From Plutella xylostella (lineage: Eukaryota; Arthropoda; Insecta; Lepidoptera; Plutellidae): a stretch of DNA of 64,000 bases. Location of the stretch: assembly GCF_932276165.1 (NCBI RefSeq), contig NC_063984.1:10795501-10859500 (forward strand). Reading direction: 5' to 3'. This document shows positions 31,216-44,939 of the stretch, in pieces. Position numbers and translations under genes: made by a program. Each line of letters starts with the position of its first letter. The stretch's first letter is position 1. Under the pieces are notes generated by a model. The model ran no database searches. It saw nothing but the letters and a program-made list of their open reading frames with translations, and was not told where the DNA came from.

Positions 31216-33400
31216 GATGGGAGCAGTGGCCGAAAATATCGAACCATTACTCTTGGAAATGGGAAGGCGGAGCATTGGTGGAATAGAATAGAATACATTT
31301 TCTTTGATGGTGGTGTAACCTATAGCGTTATCCAGCAGAATTTGTCCGCTATTGATGATGATGAAGAGCATAAGGTCAATAAAGTTCGGCAGAATTTATA
31401 AGCTACATCTTCTTGGCGCCCTACTTAATCTTAGGCAATAAATTACAGCAAACTGTTTATAAAATACTTCAACTTGCCGAAGTAACTCATAAATAACTTA
31501 CGTAATATACCTAACTTGCTTTATGTATTACCTAACATATGTCATTGCACCTAAGTACCTAGCTATGTATTTTGTATTAATAACGACCAGACGCGTGCCT
31601 TTTACAATAATATCCTGTACAAAGGTGGCATACAGTGACCGTCGACCCTAAACCGAGGGAATTGAATCATAACAACACTGAGATCTTACTTTATGATTAT
31701 TGATTAGATTGGTTGCATCGTTCCTCGTTGCTGGCAAACATCATCATCATTAGGCTGTAGCAGTTTACTACTGGACGTATCTATGCCTTTCCCAAAGTAC
31801 GCCACTGGATGCGATCTAAAGCTTTCCACATCCAATAATTACCAGCCACTTTCCGCAAGTCTTCACCCCATTTTACACTATGTCTATCTAAACATGGTAG
31901 AATTTTATGAGTGAAAATTCCGAAGACAGTGTACCAGTAGGTACATAGGTTACAAGTAGATATGAAAAGTTTTCAGTCTCTGAATGCCCAGGGTGCACTG
32001 GACCTGTACCCTATACAGGTGTTGCAAAAGTGGCATAGTGAGCTGAAAGGGGGCGAGTGAACCCAAAGGAGGCGTCTCAGCTTGTCATTTTGAACCAGAT
32101 TCTACAACTAATTGAATATTGTTGAAAAGAAAATCTTACGTGACGTACAAAGATTCTGGGGAGAAGCAATTTTATTTGAGAATTTTCAAAAGTGATATCT
32201 CAAAAGTTGTTTATATTGTGATCCTGCTTATTCAGCTTTATATAACTCTTTTTGAAAATTCTGTATAGAATAATAGATCCTGTGGTGTAGTGTGGACACG
32301 TCAATCGAGGAGGCTTATATCCTGCACATAGTACCAACATGAAAATTTCATACACAACCAAGAAGTCACAAGCCACCAACACGGCGATAACACTTGAATA
32401 ACATGTAAGTACATTATCATAGTAGGTATATTATTATTATAATCTCTATTTAGTCACGAACAAAACATCCTAATCTATATAACCAGTAATAGCAGGCAGA
32501 CACAACGATATCAGTGTTTACCTACATTTTCCCAATACCACGGGCTTATTGCAGGAGGCATTTACGTAAGTAGCTATCTTACTACTACACCATTGTAAGA
32601 AGACCTCCCGGAATCCTAGAACGTCCTCCGAGGGGACCGGTATTTCTTCTGCAAGCGCGGGGAGAGGCAGGTCAGTAAATTTGGTCGTTGTTATCATGAA
32701 GCGAGTGCTAGTGGGGGGTGATTGAAAGATTTGAGCTCAGTCGACGGTGGATCGCCGTCGGCTCAACACCTCTATGGGAGGATTGTTAAATTTGCCTCCC
32801 AAAATAAGGAGTTATATGCATGAAAGCGGAGGTAAAATAAGGTTATAAAAGATTTTTTCCTTGATGTTCTAGAAGGAATGTTTGGTTAATAATCTGTGTA
32901 AGGATGTGGAGAAATCTCGACTAGACTAGATACTGTTTAAATAATGAAAATATCTGCATGATTAGTTCCTATAGCAAGGTATAGGGCTCGCCATATCTAT
33001 CTTCCTTCCTACTTGCTGAATAATCCTGAAGACTTTCTTTTGGTTGACATGCCTTCAGGTCACTGATAATATTGCATCTTGTGTACAGGTGGAATACCCA
33101 ATCCACTATCCTGTGCTCTGTGCTATAATTCTATTTTTTATGATGGACGGATACCTACTTATTAAATTAATTAATTTTCAGGCGAAAGATAACGATAAAA
33201 ACCTCTAACCCAGCAAAGCATATTCCAAAACTACAAATCATCTAGTTACGACCGAAGATACAAAGTAGGCACCGAACTGCGTAAGCGCATGTCCCTTCGC
33301 CTAGCGACAACCGATAACACCCCCGACCAGCAGCCACGACGCAAACAAATGCTTCCACCGACACGGTTCCGTCTGTAATTTACATTACACTGTCAGTTAT
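31216..33400. other. Intergenic; old LINE scrap near 31745-31860
   Basis: A diverged LINE 3' scrap (actggacgtatctatgcctt) is present. No gene recognised. Confidence 0.4.
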
Positions 33401-33414
33401 CTGAGCAAAATAGT

Positions 33415-33500
33415 GTTCACGCGGCCGACGCGTGGCCGAAACGCGCATGCGTATAAATAGAACGATGTCATTGGCGCGCCGGCGTGCCCAGTTTACTACA
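33415..33500 (+). promoter_or_regulatory. TATA-containing core promoter candidate
   Basis: A GC-rich stretch (gcggccgacgcgtggccgaa) precedes TATAAATA (33452-33459), and a CCAGTTT initiator-like sequence lies about 30 bp further on. The frame downstream (33432-33677) shows no family resemblance and may be 5' UTR. The gene served is not identified in the window. Confidence 0.4.
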
Positions 33501-33679
33501 GTCTCTGCGCAAGTACTGGAGATGCAAGACCTAAGGGCTCGACGAAGGCCAAGCTCGGCTGGTTTTGATCAACGGTCTTTTGCTGCATGTGGTTACAACC
33601 AACCACGCCCGCCTGTTGATGTTTTGATGCGTCATGCTGTGGTTTTTTGTTTTCTTCTGTTTGCGTGGAGCTTCTAGAA

Positions 33680-35356
33680 ATGTCTTCGATTATGATGAGC
33701 AATGAGTAAATTATACTCACCGACTGATTTTCGCAGTCTAAAATTGGTTTTTAGAGGTAAGTAATTCCGAGAAAAGTATCTTATAACCATTTATGGAGGG
33801 AGTTACAATTAACTCTCCAATCTATGGCTAATTTCTCTAGACGTACATACGAAAATTTAAGCGTAAAAAAAGACAACATATAGATACAAAATTCTATTAT
33901 AATATAGGTAAAGATCAGCATCATCATCGACACCTGCCATGGCATTATTTAAATAAACTGTGACAGACTTAGAACAAGCCCCTGAGTCACTCTTTTACAG
34001 TTTACGCACCCACTTTGTAACACACTGTATAAATTTTGCCAGTAACTGTATGTAGTAAGTAGTTGGCAGTTACATACTTTTACACTATTTTATTTACTGT
34101 ACTTATATTATATGTGTCAAAATCCTGTGATACTACCTAAGTATATATAAATCATTGGTAGATAGAGATATTCAGTGAGTGGCATGTTTAACTGGAACCT
34201 GCATGAATAGGTGCTTAAGATTTTATTAATCTGGCATAGATAAGTGCGATGTTATTTAGCGGTCGTTAGAGTATAAAACTTAAATACCTAATAGGTTACT
34301 CTAGGTATAATTTAATTGGAACTTAATTAAGAATTTAAAAACAATACGATATCTCCGTAAATACTTGCCTATTAACGCGTGAGAAAAATAATTTGTTATT
34401 ACAAGTTTATCACTATGTCAGGCCGAGAAAGTAGCAATACGTCTGGTGGATGTTACTCGAATAATTTTATTATAATAATAACTGAATACTATGTAGAGAT
34501 AGCGGGCAAGAGGTACAACTTACTTAATAGTCATGGGTAAAAAACCCATTCATAAGCAAAGGCGTCGATTTTTCGTTCAAGAACGTCATGTAACGTTTGT
34601 TTAAGTTGTACCCTGCTCTACTTTTGGATTATAAGACTTTAGCAACACCCTGTATAGTATGTAATGGTCTCATAGCATAGCCTATTTCCACTGAGGGGGC
34701 TGGTCAATCACATTCATTAGATTGTATTCTTAGACAAGTATTGTATTATATCAGAGCGTCTTTTAAAATAAAGCCAATGAATCCGTAATAATCAAATAAT
34801 ATTCTGGTGTGATGTGTTTAAACATATTTCGTCTCTAATACTCATTTTTTTAATTAAAGATATGTAGTACAAGTGCCTACCTATCTACCGGGGTCGTAAT
34901 TGCCAGTCTTATCTCCAATTCCCAGGCAATTATTTTTAAACTTATTTATATACCTATTGGTTTATTTACTTACATTTTTTATATACTTTGCGAGTTATCG
35001 CTTGCAAATACAACCGTTGACCCGAGCCGCTTAGCGCGTCAATATTTTATCAATAAATAAATAGCTTACACAATACTTAGGTATTTAAATATTTGTAAAA
35101 TCACAAATACAATTACAATACTTTTATTATTTAATTGGAAATAAGTAAAAATTACAATTTATAAATGGCAAAAATTACCAAAAAGTGGCCTAAGTGATAC
35201 TTAAAATAATCTCTACTAGAAATTTGTTGATGCGAAGAGAATAGTTGCTGGAATATTTATTATGTGGGCTCCCTCATAATAGTAGTAAATAAAACTATGC
35301 TACAATGCTACTTATATTATTCTCTGTAATATGCGTTTTGTGTATATGCCAAGTAG
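33680..35356. other. Intergenic, nothing recognised
   Basis: AT-rich, with no supported gene or repeat. Confidence 0.4.
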
Positions 35357-36411
35357 GTATATGCAGACTGTCAATTTATAAAAGAACTAAATATTTTTTA
35401 CCCAGCCACCTAGCCCTATTGAAATTACAACAGACAGATTACTCTAGAATATGTAACTCTTGTAGTTTCAGATTGGTTTCAGTCATCATCGTAGTACTAC
35501 ACCATAGACACCCTACAAAATACTTGTACCAAATTATGTACATACTTGGTACATACTCACAATAAATGCATGATTACAAACAATGCCATGCTCATACCGA
35601 AGATGGAATTTTCCATACAGATTATAAAGTGCCTAGGTAGGTATATTTTAAACCACTTAACGTATCTTATCAAGTGATCACGCAAAATTCAGTTACATCT
35701 GGAAAACTTAAAATTCAGCTTTTCATATCGCGATAAACGTTATGCCACTGATAGGTAAGTGCTAACTTAGTGCAAATATTAGCTGTTTAGTGCCTGAATG
35801 GTGTTTTATCTTGAAGTTATCTTCATGTTATAAAGTATTATTATGAGATGGATGTCGCCTGTTGCTACGAGACCGTGTCTTGGATGGCATTAACTTTAAC
35901 TTTAAACGATTCGGGCAACGATAACTTTGCAATATTTTTTCTACAACTGGTAGCCTATGAATGAAGAGGTGATATCACGTCAGTGACAAAAATTATAATA
36001 GACAGTTTAATAGACAGTATTAGACAGATAACTACTTAGAGAGTTTTTCATGTTGTCACTTGTTTGTGTTGCAAAGTTAGCGGTGTCGGACTATATCGTG
36101 ATACAATATTGTCTGTCTCTGCTTCATTAGCTGCCTCGTCAGTCACCAAGTGATTAGCTCTACCGTCCTACCTCAACGTATGACAACAATTTTATTTTCA
36201 GCGGCCCAAATTAGACTGAATTTTCCGTCCTTCCACAAGTCACTAGCCGGATGAGCGGAACTAGCGGAAGGTAATTCCTCTGCCACCGAATACAACAGTC
36301 AAGTGTTCAAGAGCAAGAAATCAGTCACGATGTTTACAAAGGATGCGTCGTGGAATCCGCACGCACACATGCACGCGCGTGTGTGTGTGTGTGTGTGTGT
36401 GTGACACACGT
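35357..36411 (+). repeat. 1-kb direct duplication, copy A
   Basis: Matches 37580-38600 from gtatatgcagactgtcaatt through to the (GT)n run and acacacgt, with small indels (for example an extra aactagc and an extra acagtattagacagataact-type stretch here). It contains an exon-like block: an acceptor-like ttttattttcag near 36200, then sequence up to ggaag-gtaatt. No recognisable protein is encoded. Confidence 0.85.
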
Positions 36412-37579
36412 TAGGGTTAGAGAGGTAGAGGTTAGAGAGGTTATAGGAGGCTAGGATCTACTCGTATTGGAAGAATTTTTATTTGATCCATCGTATCTGA
36501 TCACAACGAGCATCACAAATACTCGGTGACATTAACATTTCTTTGTTTACACTTGACATTTATTTAACTATACGCAAACGCAAAGAAGTTATTATTCTGA
36601 GATTGATATATAAAGAAGTATGACGTCACATCCGCCCTAAGAAAATGGGTGACGTTTCTCGGAAGTTAGAATTTACCGAAGTTTTTTTGTACTTTTCAAC
36701 TTCATTTACTTGCTCAAAAATAAATTATAATCAAAAATTATGATGGAGTCGTAGTTATGAAACAACAAAGTTTATTATAAATAATATTTGACCTTTATTT
36801 GAACCACTTGCATATTCCCTATTGATTTATCAATAACGAAATTTGATTCGATAATTCATAATATTCCATAATATTAAAATTTACTTCGAAAATGTTACAG
36901 TACTTTTCAAGTGTCTTACTGAAGCTGATGTAAAGATGGATGAAAGAAGGTTTGAATAACACAAGGTGTATATTATAAGGAGAAATGGATTTCAAACACA
37001 GGTTTACATGAAAAATTTAAAATCTCAGTTCAAAAGTATTTACAGCACTGATTATTTCACATTAATAACAATGGATTTCAAACACAGGTTTAGATTAAAA
37101 TTTTAAAATCTCAGTTCAAAAGTATTTACAGCTCTGATAATTTCACATTAATATTACAATTACAAACTTGGTCTTTTGGGTGTGGCTTTATTTACAAAGT
37201 GAAGTCTATCAATGTGACACATATTTTATTCTTTAATTTGTTTCATAATAAGGCGTCATTAACAATAATTTAATTTAAGTTGAAATTAAATTCGCATTTG
37301 AAAACAAAACCAAGAACGATGTGTAATAACAGCTCTATACAATATAATTTTACAGAACTGACTGACAAGAGAACAAGGACCTTTGACTGATTGGTGACAG
37401 CCGCCGACAGCCCGAATTGTTTTCGATTATGCACACATGATATTGACTACTAATTCTTTCAAACAAGGTGCAAAATCCAAGTGCATTGTTTAAGGCTCTT
37501 ACGATTCAATGATTCGGGTGTTTCCGGGAATACGACAGTTTGCGAAGATTTGTATGCGCATTATTAATATGGGAGAACT
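36412..37579. other. Spacer between the 1-kb duplicates, with an 86-bp tandem repeat
   Basis: Contains a TGACGTCA site (36621-36628). It also holds two tandem units of about 86 bp (about 36983-37068 and 37069-37155; landmark atggatttcaaacacaggtt). No gene is seen. Confidence 0.6.
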
Positions 37580-38600
37580 GTATATGCAGACTGTCAATTT
37601 ATAAAGCAACTAAATATTTTTTACTTAGCCACCTAGCCCTATTGAAACTACAACAGACAGATTACTCTAGAATATGTAACTCTTGTAGTTTCAGATTGGT
37701 TTCAGTCATCATCGTAGTATATACTACACCATAGACACCTTACAAAATACTTATACCAAATTATGTACATACTCACAATAAATGCATGATTACAAACAAT
37801 GCCATGCTCATACCGAAGATGGAATTTTCCATACAGATTATAAAGTGCCTAGGTAGGTATATTTTAAACCACTTAACGTATCTTATCAAGCGATCACGCA
37901 AAATTCAGTTACATCTGGAAAACTTAAAATTCAGCTTTTCATATCACGATAAACGTTATGCCACTGATAGGTAAGTGCTAACTTAGTGCAAATATTAGCT
38001 GTTTAGGGCCTGAATGGTGTTTTATCTTGAAGTTATCTTCATGTTATAAAGTATTATTATGAGACGGATGTCGCCTGTTGCTACGAGACCGTGTCTTGGA
38101 TGGCATTAACTTTAAACGATTCGGGCAACGATAACTTTGCAATATTTTTTCTACAACTGGTAGCCTATGAATGAAGAAGAATAAGAGGTGATATCACGTC
38201 AGTGACAAAAATTATAATTTTAGACAGTTTAATAGACAGTATTAGACAGATTCATGTTGTCACTTGTTTGTGTTGCAAAGTTAGCGGTGTCGGACTATAT
38301 CGTGATACAATGTTGTCTGTCTCTGCTTCATTAGCTGCCTCGTCAGTCACTAAGTGATTAGCCCTACCGTCCTACCTCAACGTATGACAACAATTTTATT
38401 TTCAGCGACCCAAATTAGACTGAATTTCCCGTCCTTCCACAAGTCACTAGCCGGATGCGCGGAAGGTAATTCCTCTGCCACCGAACACAACAGTCAAGTG
38501 TTCAAGAGCAAGAAATCAGTCACGATGTTTACAAAGGATGCGTCGTGGAATCCGCACGCACACATACACGCGTGTGTGTGTGTGTGTGTGAGACACACGT
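37580..38600 (+). repeat. 1-kb direct duplication, copy B
   Basis: Second copy of 35357-36411, about 1.2 kb downstream in the same orientation and about 34 bp shorter. Unlike copy A it is followed directly by a GC-rich island (38600-38700) with a TGACGTCA site and then the TATA promoter at 39190, so copy A may be the derived one. Confidence 0.85.
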
Positions 38601-38710
38601 GCACGCGGGCACGAGACGCGGTGGGCGCGCCGCACGCCGCCGCCACGCGGCCGCGGCGTGCGCGTGACGTCACACCACGCTACCAAACAACGCACCCACG
38701 CCCGCAAATC
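38601..38710. promoter_or_regulatory. GC-rich island with CRE site
   Basis: After a (GT)n run the sequence is about 70-80 percent GC for about 80 bp, ending in TGACGTCA (38665-38672). About 520 bp upstream of the TATA promoter at 39190, so possibly part of its control region. Confidence 0.4.
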
Positions 38711-39189
38711 TAACTCTACAGCAAAACAACTTAAAGCTTCTTCTTGCTGTCCCGAATACGCTTAACCGAACACTTCACGATTGTTGACCCTAACATAAAG
38801 AGTTAAGATCCACTTTCAATGAGGCGCAAGCCTGCATTACAGTAGTTTTCCACTGGATGATTCGATTTGCGTAAGTGCAAGGTATTTTTGTGTTTGAATA
38901 CGGATGTTGGAGAGTTTAATGATGAGGCCAGCGTCTTTGTTACGTGTCGGGATTGCATCAACCAGCCGAAACAGCCAGCCGTGGACTTTGACACACAAAA
39001 AAAACGTATTGTTTACATCGATACGACAGGCCGGAACTAGCAGACATCCTTGAGAATCAACACGTTTCTATGTCATTTGAATGTAAAGCTGGTTCGGAAT
39101 CGCACATATTTGTTTACTACGGCGCACCTAGCATGAATGTGAGGAGTTGTTTATCAGTGTACTCGTAGCCTTATCAGCCTGACCGAGGG

Positions 39190-39240
39190 TATAAAAGGCG
39201 GCGCGGAGCTAGCTCGGCGCCCAGTGCGGATCGCACGGGC
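39190..39240 (+). promoter_or_regulatory. Strong TATA/initiator core promoter
   Basis: TATAAAAG (39190-39197) sits in a GC-rich context, with a CCAGTG initiator-like site about 31 bp downstream (A at 39223). This is standard insect TATA-Inr spacing. The downstream leader contains the tiny frame ATGATGCTATGA (near 39283). No long coding exon follows within several kb, so the transcript is either spliced to distant exons or noncoding. Confidence 0.5.
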
Positions 39241-39299
39241 AAACTGAACACATCAGGAACTGACCTACTGACTGACTTCTACAATGATGCTATGACTTA

Positions 39300-40720
39300 G
39301 ACAAATGAGAATGATGATCAGATATTATGTTTCTCTTACAGTTTTTGGGTGACGTAGTCATACTCACTATAGTAACTTTGCGTCATAACAGGAAGGGATA
39401 CCCCAAAGATAAATAACTAGACAAATCACGAGCAAATGCCGTGATTGCCATGTCTAGTGATGAAGGAAATGAGAGTAATTAAGTCATTAAACTCATTGAC
39501 CACAAGGATCAAGAGATCAAACCCCCAGCAGAGTGTTAAGAGTCAGAGATCTAAAAATAAACTCAACTAATAGATTGTCCAAAAGTCATCGATCGGAAAT
39601 GGAGGTGAAGGGTATCTAAGAATAGATGTACCGCTACTTGCAGGTGAACAGTTCATAAGTTTCTAAACGATTACCATACCTACCTCTCAGACACAGGCAT
39701 AATAACTACAGACATAGTTAAAATATTTATGGCTTCCGACTTTCGGTCTTTCAGGTTACATAGGAAGCATCAATACCAAGAAAGAAAAATGCGTTCATCA
39801 TTCTATCATAAACAGTCTTATAAATGATACCTAAGTCATCAATGACTACTTATTTATTTTCTATTAATAATTAAATCGGTGGTTGATTTTATTACTTATA
39901 TACTATTTTGGGGGTAGATAAGTATGTACTGGTTAATTATTGTTCCTATTCCTGAAATATTATCCTAGCCATAAAAAATTAGAACTTAAAGAAGAGGAGC
40001 TATGCCACCTGGGACCGGCCTCGTATGTCCAGCATTTGGAATTAATACCTACAACTAGTTACCATCACTAGAATAAATTAGTATGAATGAATACTATTAA
40101 GTACATACCTAGACAAATATAAAAAAATGAACATTGTGGGTATTTAAACGCATTTAATGCATGATACATTTTAAACAGATGATGTTCTGTTTTTCAGGAA
40201 AATGTTATAGCCTTCGGTTCATTGTAAAATTCCAACATCTATTATTATTATTAGTGACCGTACTGCTGAAAAAAATATTACTTAACTTACTGATTAATAG
40301 GTAAGTATTTCATAAGAAAATATACAAAAAAATCTTGCTCTTACAATAACTATAAGTGAGATTGTACCTGCGTAACCAGTTAATTAAGTAGTAAAGAGAG
40401 ATAAAATCATGAAAAGTTCCACTCTTAAAATAACTGAAATTAAATGTGTAGGTACCTAAATTAACCATTATTATCGATGTTGTTACCTATACATAATTTT
40501 ATTTGTCTCTTGCGCAAGAATTCAACATATTTTAATATTTATATCATATTTCTAGCAACATAGAGACGATTATTGAGCAAAGTTTATCGGCTTTGGTTTA
40601 GTGGATGATGAGTTAAGGAGTATGATGACATATTTTTAATTTTAGGGCACGCTATTATACCTACCTACTTACATAAAATCTTGATAGCAACCGTGTATGT
40701 AACATAAGTATAATTTATGT
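39300..40720. other. Intergenic or intronic, nothing recognised
   Basis: AT-rich sequence with no supported gene. Confidence 0.4.
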
Positions 40721-40723
40721 TAT

Positions 40724-40847
40724 TAAGGGTGGGTTGCACCATTTAACTTTAACTATTACAAACGTCAAATCTCTTGAAGATTGATCTCTCTCGTCAAGGG
40801 ATTTGACGTTCGTAATAGTTAAAGTTAAATGGTGCAACCCACCCTAA
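40724..40847. mobile_element. Foldback MITE, about 50-bp inverted ends
   Basis: The left taagggtgggttgcaccatt ... acgtcaaatc and right gatttgacgttcgtaatagt ... gcaacccaccctaa are near-perfect reverse complements around a loop of about 25 bp. A short noncoding foldback element; class not determined. Confidence 0.8.
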
Positions 40848-43320
40848 GATATCGGTAAAGTACCTATCCTACTAAGTTTATTGAATTGAGATTTTGAAAA
40901 CTGTAAATAGTTGGATCATTATTGCATTTTTCTAAGAAGCTATTCAAACGTTAACTTTACGTGGTTATTTATTTATCTTATAAACCTCATATTAATGTTT
41001 TTATCCTATCAACATCTACATAATTCCTCAATAGGCACATAAAACGATCGATCACACAGCCATAACAAAAACCACTCATACCTACAAAATGCACAATAAA
41101 ATGCACTATCAAACCTCATTTACCTACAAGCGTCGCATGCAGCGAACACTCTCGAACAGACAACTGTCCACGACACAGCGGCCAGCCAGATAGCTCACGT
41201 CACGGCCACAGCTATGACCTTGGCCGGCCCGCGCCTCCACCAGCCCCGCAGTGAGGCAGCTGCCTCGCGCAGGTGTGTCCACGCACCCCGCGCGTGTTGC
41301 TCACACCCACAACGCATTCAACCGACTACGCAATTAAAATGCTAATGGGGACAGCAATAGATGTTTGTGTGTTGGCATGCACGCTGTTGCCAAACATCGG
41401 GTTTCTAGACTTTCGTTTGTTTTGGGATGACGGGCAGTAGGTTACTGTTAGGAATCCTGCAGGTGATAAGTGTATCAGATGGTAATGGTTATGAAATGAT
41501 CAATTTTGTAAAAATATTTGTTTTGGATAGATTGCCTTTCTGAACGCCTGCCTGTGGGCAGGTTCAGTATTAGGTACTCTGTTCGATATTCAAACACCCC
41601 TGTACTCTAGTCTAGCTTGAAGACCCGGAATGATGACACAAATTAATATACAAGAATACCGAATGCGTAGTCACGACGTGACACACCTACCATTGCATTC
41701 CACACCACCTTGACATACCGTAGCGGTGCGATCAAAACTGCATTTGCATTCAAAGGTGAACTGCCAGATTCGCAAGGACTTTGTACTCTTAATTCTTCAC
41801 TCTTAAGGGTTAAATTTCCAATACAAAGGTTACGTTTCCGGTGTCCTCGCCTGTACTGCGAGTTTGGATGTCGTGAGCGGAGGTCGTCGGTAAATTTCCA
41901 GTGACATTGATGTGACCAAAACGATTTGGAAACTGAAGTTAGTTCCGTTAATTCTGCTAACCTTCTGTTACTGAAATGGAGAACAATGTTTCTGTACTTA
42001 TTTATAATTTAGTCAAACAAGTACTTACTAATACATTGAAAGAACCAAACTCAACTGCGATAAGTACTTCTTGAGTTTGGTATGATGAGGAAATACATAA
42101 CTCAAGAAGTACGAGAAATAAAATTTGTGGTACCTACAATGTATATCTACAGTTAAAGCTGCGTCTATTCAAGAATCGTAGGTACCGGTTAGGTTAGTTA
42201 TCTTGATTTTACTGAATATGATGGCAAAGACACCATGGCTGAAAGCGTTCGGAAACCCAACATTAAATCCAAGATAGGGTCAGTTTTACATCCCCCAACC
42301 GACTTCCAAGATTCAGAACATAAAAGCAGCCTCAGTTAATTTAAATACAAGGCTGTCCAGTACTCATATTACTTAGGAAATTTACCGATTTCTTACCAAA
42401 AAATAAGTAAACCAGAAACTTCTGGAAGTGGTTCAGTACAATCACAATTGTCGCAGGTTATGCAAGGCCAGGGCCGAGGCGCAGTTTACTTGTAAGTAAG
42501 TAAAGTACATTCAATTAACCGGATTTTGTACCAGTTTTGAGGACAGTTACAAGATAAGTTGAAGTTTTATTGTTGTATGTAGCATGGTGGCTACGAAAAT
42601 TCAGCTAGCTATTTCGTCTGATGAAAACTCACTTTTACTGGTTACTTCATAGACTAATTTATTACTCTTTCCTTTAACTACATCGATACCGGTGGCTATA
42701 TCCTGCACCCTTGTCAGTCGCTGACCCGGCGCTAGTGAATGACGCTAATCTGCATATCCAAACACGTCACTATAATTACAAACCCTATAACCAATAGCTC
42801 TTGTATTTCTCACCGACACGCTAAGAAGTAGAAGACCCATAAATTAGTACGATTAATAATATTGTTTACTTCAAAATATTGTAAACATGACGCCTAGGAA
42901 AGTTCCGATGACTTACAAAAGCACAGTTTTAGCAGAAGCCGCGTCATCAGCCACCACATGCGTCATCGTCATCAAATTGAGTTTAGCAGGAATCTCACCG
43001 CCTCGCCTGGTAAAAACTGGTTGCCAATGTCGTTACACTGACTGAGTCGTATGAGTGCTTATTTTTTATTAAACATGGCGTCGTTATTTACGAAACTTTA
43101 ACTGAAATTTTTGCAGTTCGTATGCAAATTATTTTACTTAACATCATATTAAATTTGAAAGAAATTCGATAACAAAATCTGTAGGAAATTACTTATCGTT
43201 TTTTTTTTACACATTGTAACTATTTTGAGTACACCGTAGGTTCTAAAGTATTGTTCCCTAGCACAATCCACCAGTGACCTCACATACTCAGCTAACTATA
43301 GCTGTATCCAACAATCCTCT
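40848..43320. other. Intergenic, nothing recognised
   Basis: A GC-rich patch occurs near 41160-41300 without TATA or recognisable exon. The rest is AT-rich. Confidence 0.35.
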
Positions 43321-43324
43321 GTTT

Positions 43325-43440
43325 ACACCTGCGCGCGCGCATGGTCGTTGCGTCAGCTGGGCGGCGGCGGCGGCGGTGGCGGTGACACGCGGCGGCGGCG
43401 TGCGCGGTCGCTGGGCGGGACTGAATGCTGCAAGGAGTGA
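43325..43440. promoter_or_regulatory. GC-rich island
   Basis: A (GC)n run, GGC-repeat tract and GGGCGGG box occur within about 110 bp in AT-rich surroundings. The open frames on both strands are compositional. Possibly regulatory. Confidence 0.3.
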
Positions 43441-44930
43441 CGTAGCGTTGAGAGCGTCGATACTTTGGCATTGCTAGTATTGCTACATTAATTAGGTATC
43501 TACACACGAGCTTAAAGAGAGGTGTTTTAGAGCTATGTTAGTTCGACCACGTACCTATAAAAGGGGAAGACCGATTGATGACAGAGTGTAGTGGCTCTTC
43601 TGGGGAGTGTAATTAGGTGCAAAAGTAGCTGTAGATGCTGTAGATACACACAATTGAAAATGAAGACTTGAAAGTTCCAGTTTGAGGTTCCTATCTAAAA
43701 GTTCATCACGGCCTATCACTTCCCCAATGCTGGGGCACGGGTCTCCTTCCAATTAATAAGGAAAGAATTTAATCTAAAAGTTACCTAGATATATTTCTGA
43801 AACTAGCTAGGTATGGTTTATTTTAAATACCAAGGTATTCAGACTACCTCAATAGTAGCGAGAGAAGCTAAAAACTTCTCTCCAATCTCCGAATTCAAAT
43901 CAGAAATATCAAAACGTGATCACACGCATAATGGTTTGGGATAATTTTAGAGCACACGCCGCGCCCAGTGGACTTCGGTCCACTGTGTGGGGCTATTTCT
44001 ATCCAAAACACTATGGTATTCAATAATGTACTGTCGGGGAATCCACCCATGGCCTACCAGCTAAGAACAGCTTGAAGACTGAAGCGTGATTACTACAAAC
44101 ACACATGCTAGCTCGACGAGTTGTGTACGGGATATTGTTCCAAAATCGGAATATCATGTGTTATACTGATCCGATGGTACCTAGAGTACCTACGTTAGTA
44201 CTGCTGAGCAAGTTCCGTTTTTGGTATTACGGTTGCTGAAAAAGTTGATTGAGAGTTGGGAGTGACTTGTATACTGAGCTCTGAGAGAGGCCTACGTCCA
44301 GCAATAGACGATTCCTAGCTTAAAACAAAAAAAACTTAAGTACATAGGTACTACATAGTTTAAACTACAAAGAAATTAATTTGAAAAGAATGTTATTTCA
44401 TGGTTTGGTTTGTCAAAGATATCATAAGACGTACCTCCATCACTCCAAAATAAAGCTGAAGGTAGAGATAGAGAAACATACTTAATATAATTTTCAGGAA
44501 ATTGTGTATCCAGTAAAAAACAGTAATAAGTACTGTAAAGTTTAATAATTATTTAACATGTTGTCCAGTCACTGATATATTAAATAAATAAAGGAGTTTC
44601 GAAATCATACTTGCATGATTACGAACAAATAAACTATACAAGCTAAAAAGCTCTAGAAATATAAACGTAGAGCTTTCAGTATTCCTCTTATGGAGCAGAA
44701 CAGAAGTCATAAGTTCTGCCCGAGCTTTTCTTTCACAATATGTTATTACATTGCAATTTATTTAACTAAATTTTAACCCGTTAACAAATTCTATGTATGT
44801 ACCCAACGAACTTATACGGGTTTGTTTTGTGCACCGTGCTGATTAGTCCACAAAACAAATCCTTAACCGATTACAGGCAATGTTATCTAACTATTTATGT
44901 AAATGTGTGTACATAATGTTGAGGCTTTCA
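43441..44930. other. Intergenic; repeat scrap and short hairpin
   Basis: A LINE-like scrap (43725-43750) is shared with lgd intron 6. A hairpin at 43967-43984 (AGTGGAC, TTCG loop, GTCCACT) is present. No gene. Confidence 0.4.
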
Positions 44931-44939
44931 GGTAGTCAC

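Noticed and set aside
36380..36402. (GT)n and other simple repeats as possible CRISPR-like arrays
   Set aside because: Plain microsatellites in a eukaryotic genome; no repeat-spacer structure anywhere in the window.
38354..38713. 119-codon frame spanning the end of duplication copy B
   Set aside because: Runs through a microsatellite and a GC island, and the corresponding frame in copy A is disrupted.
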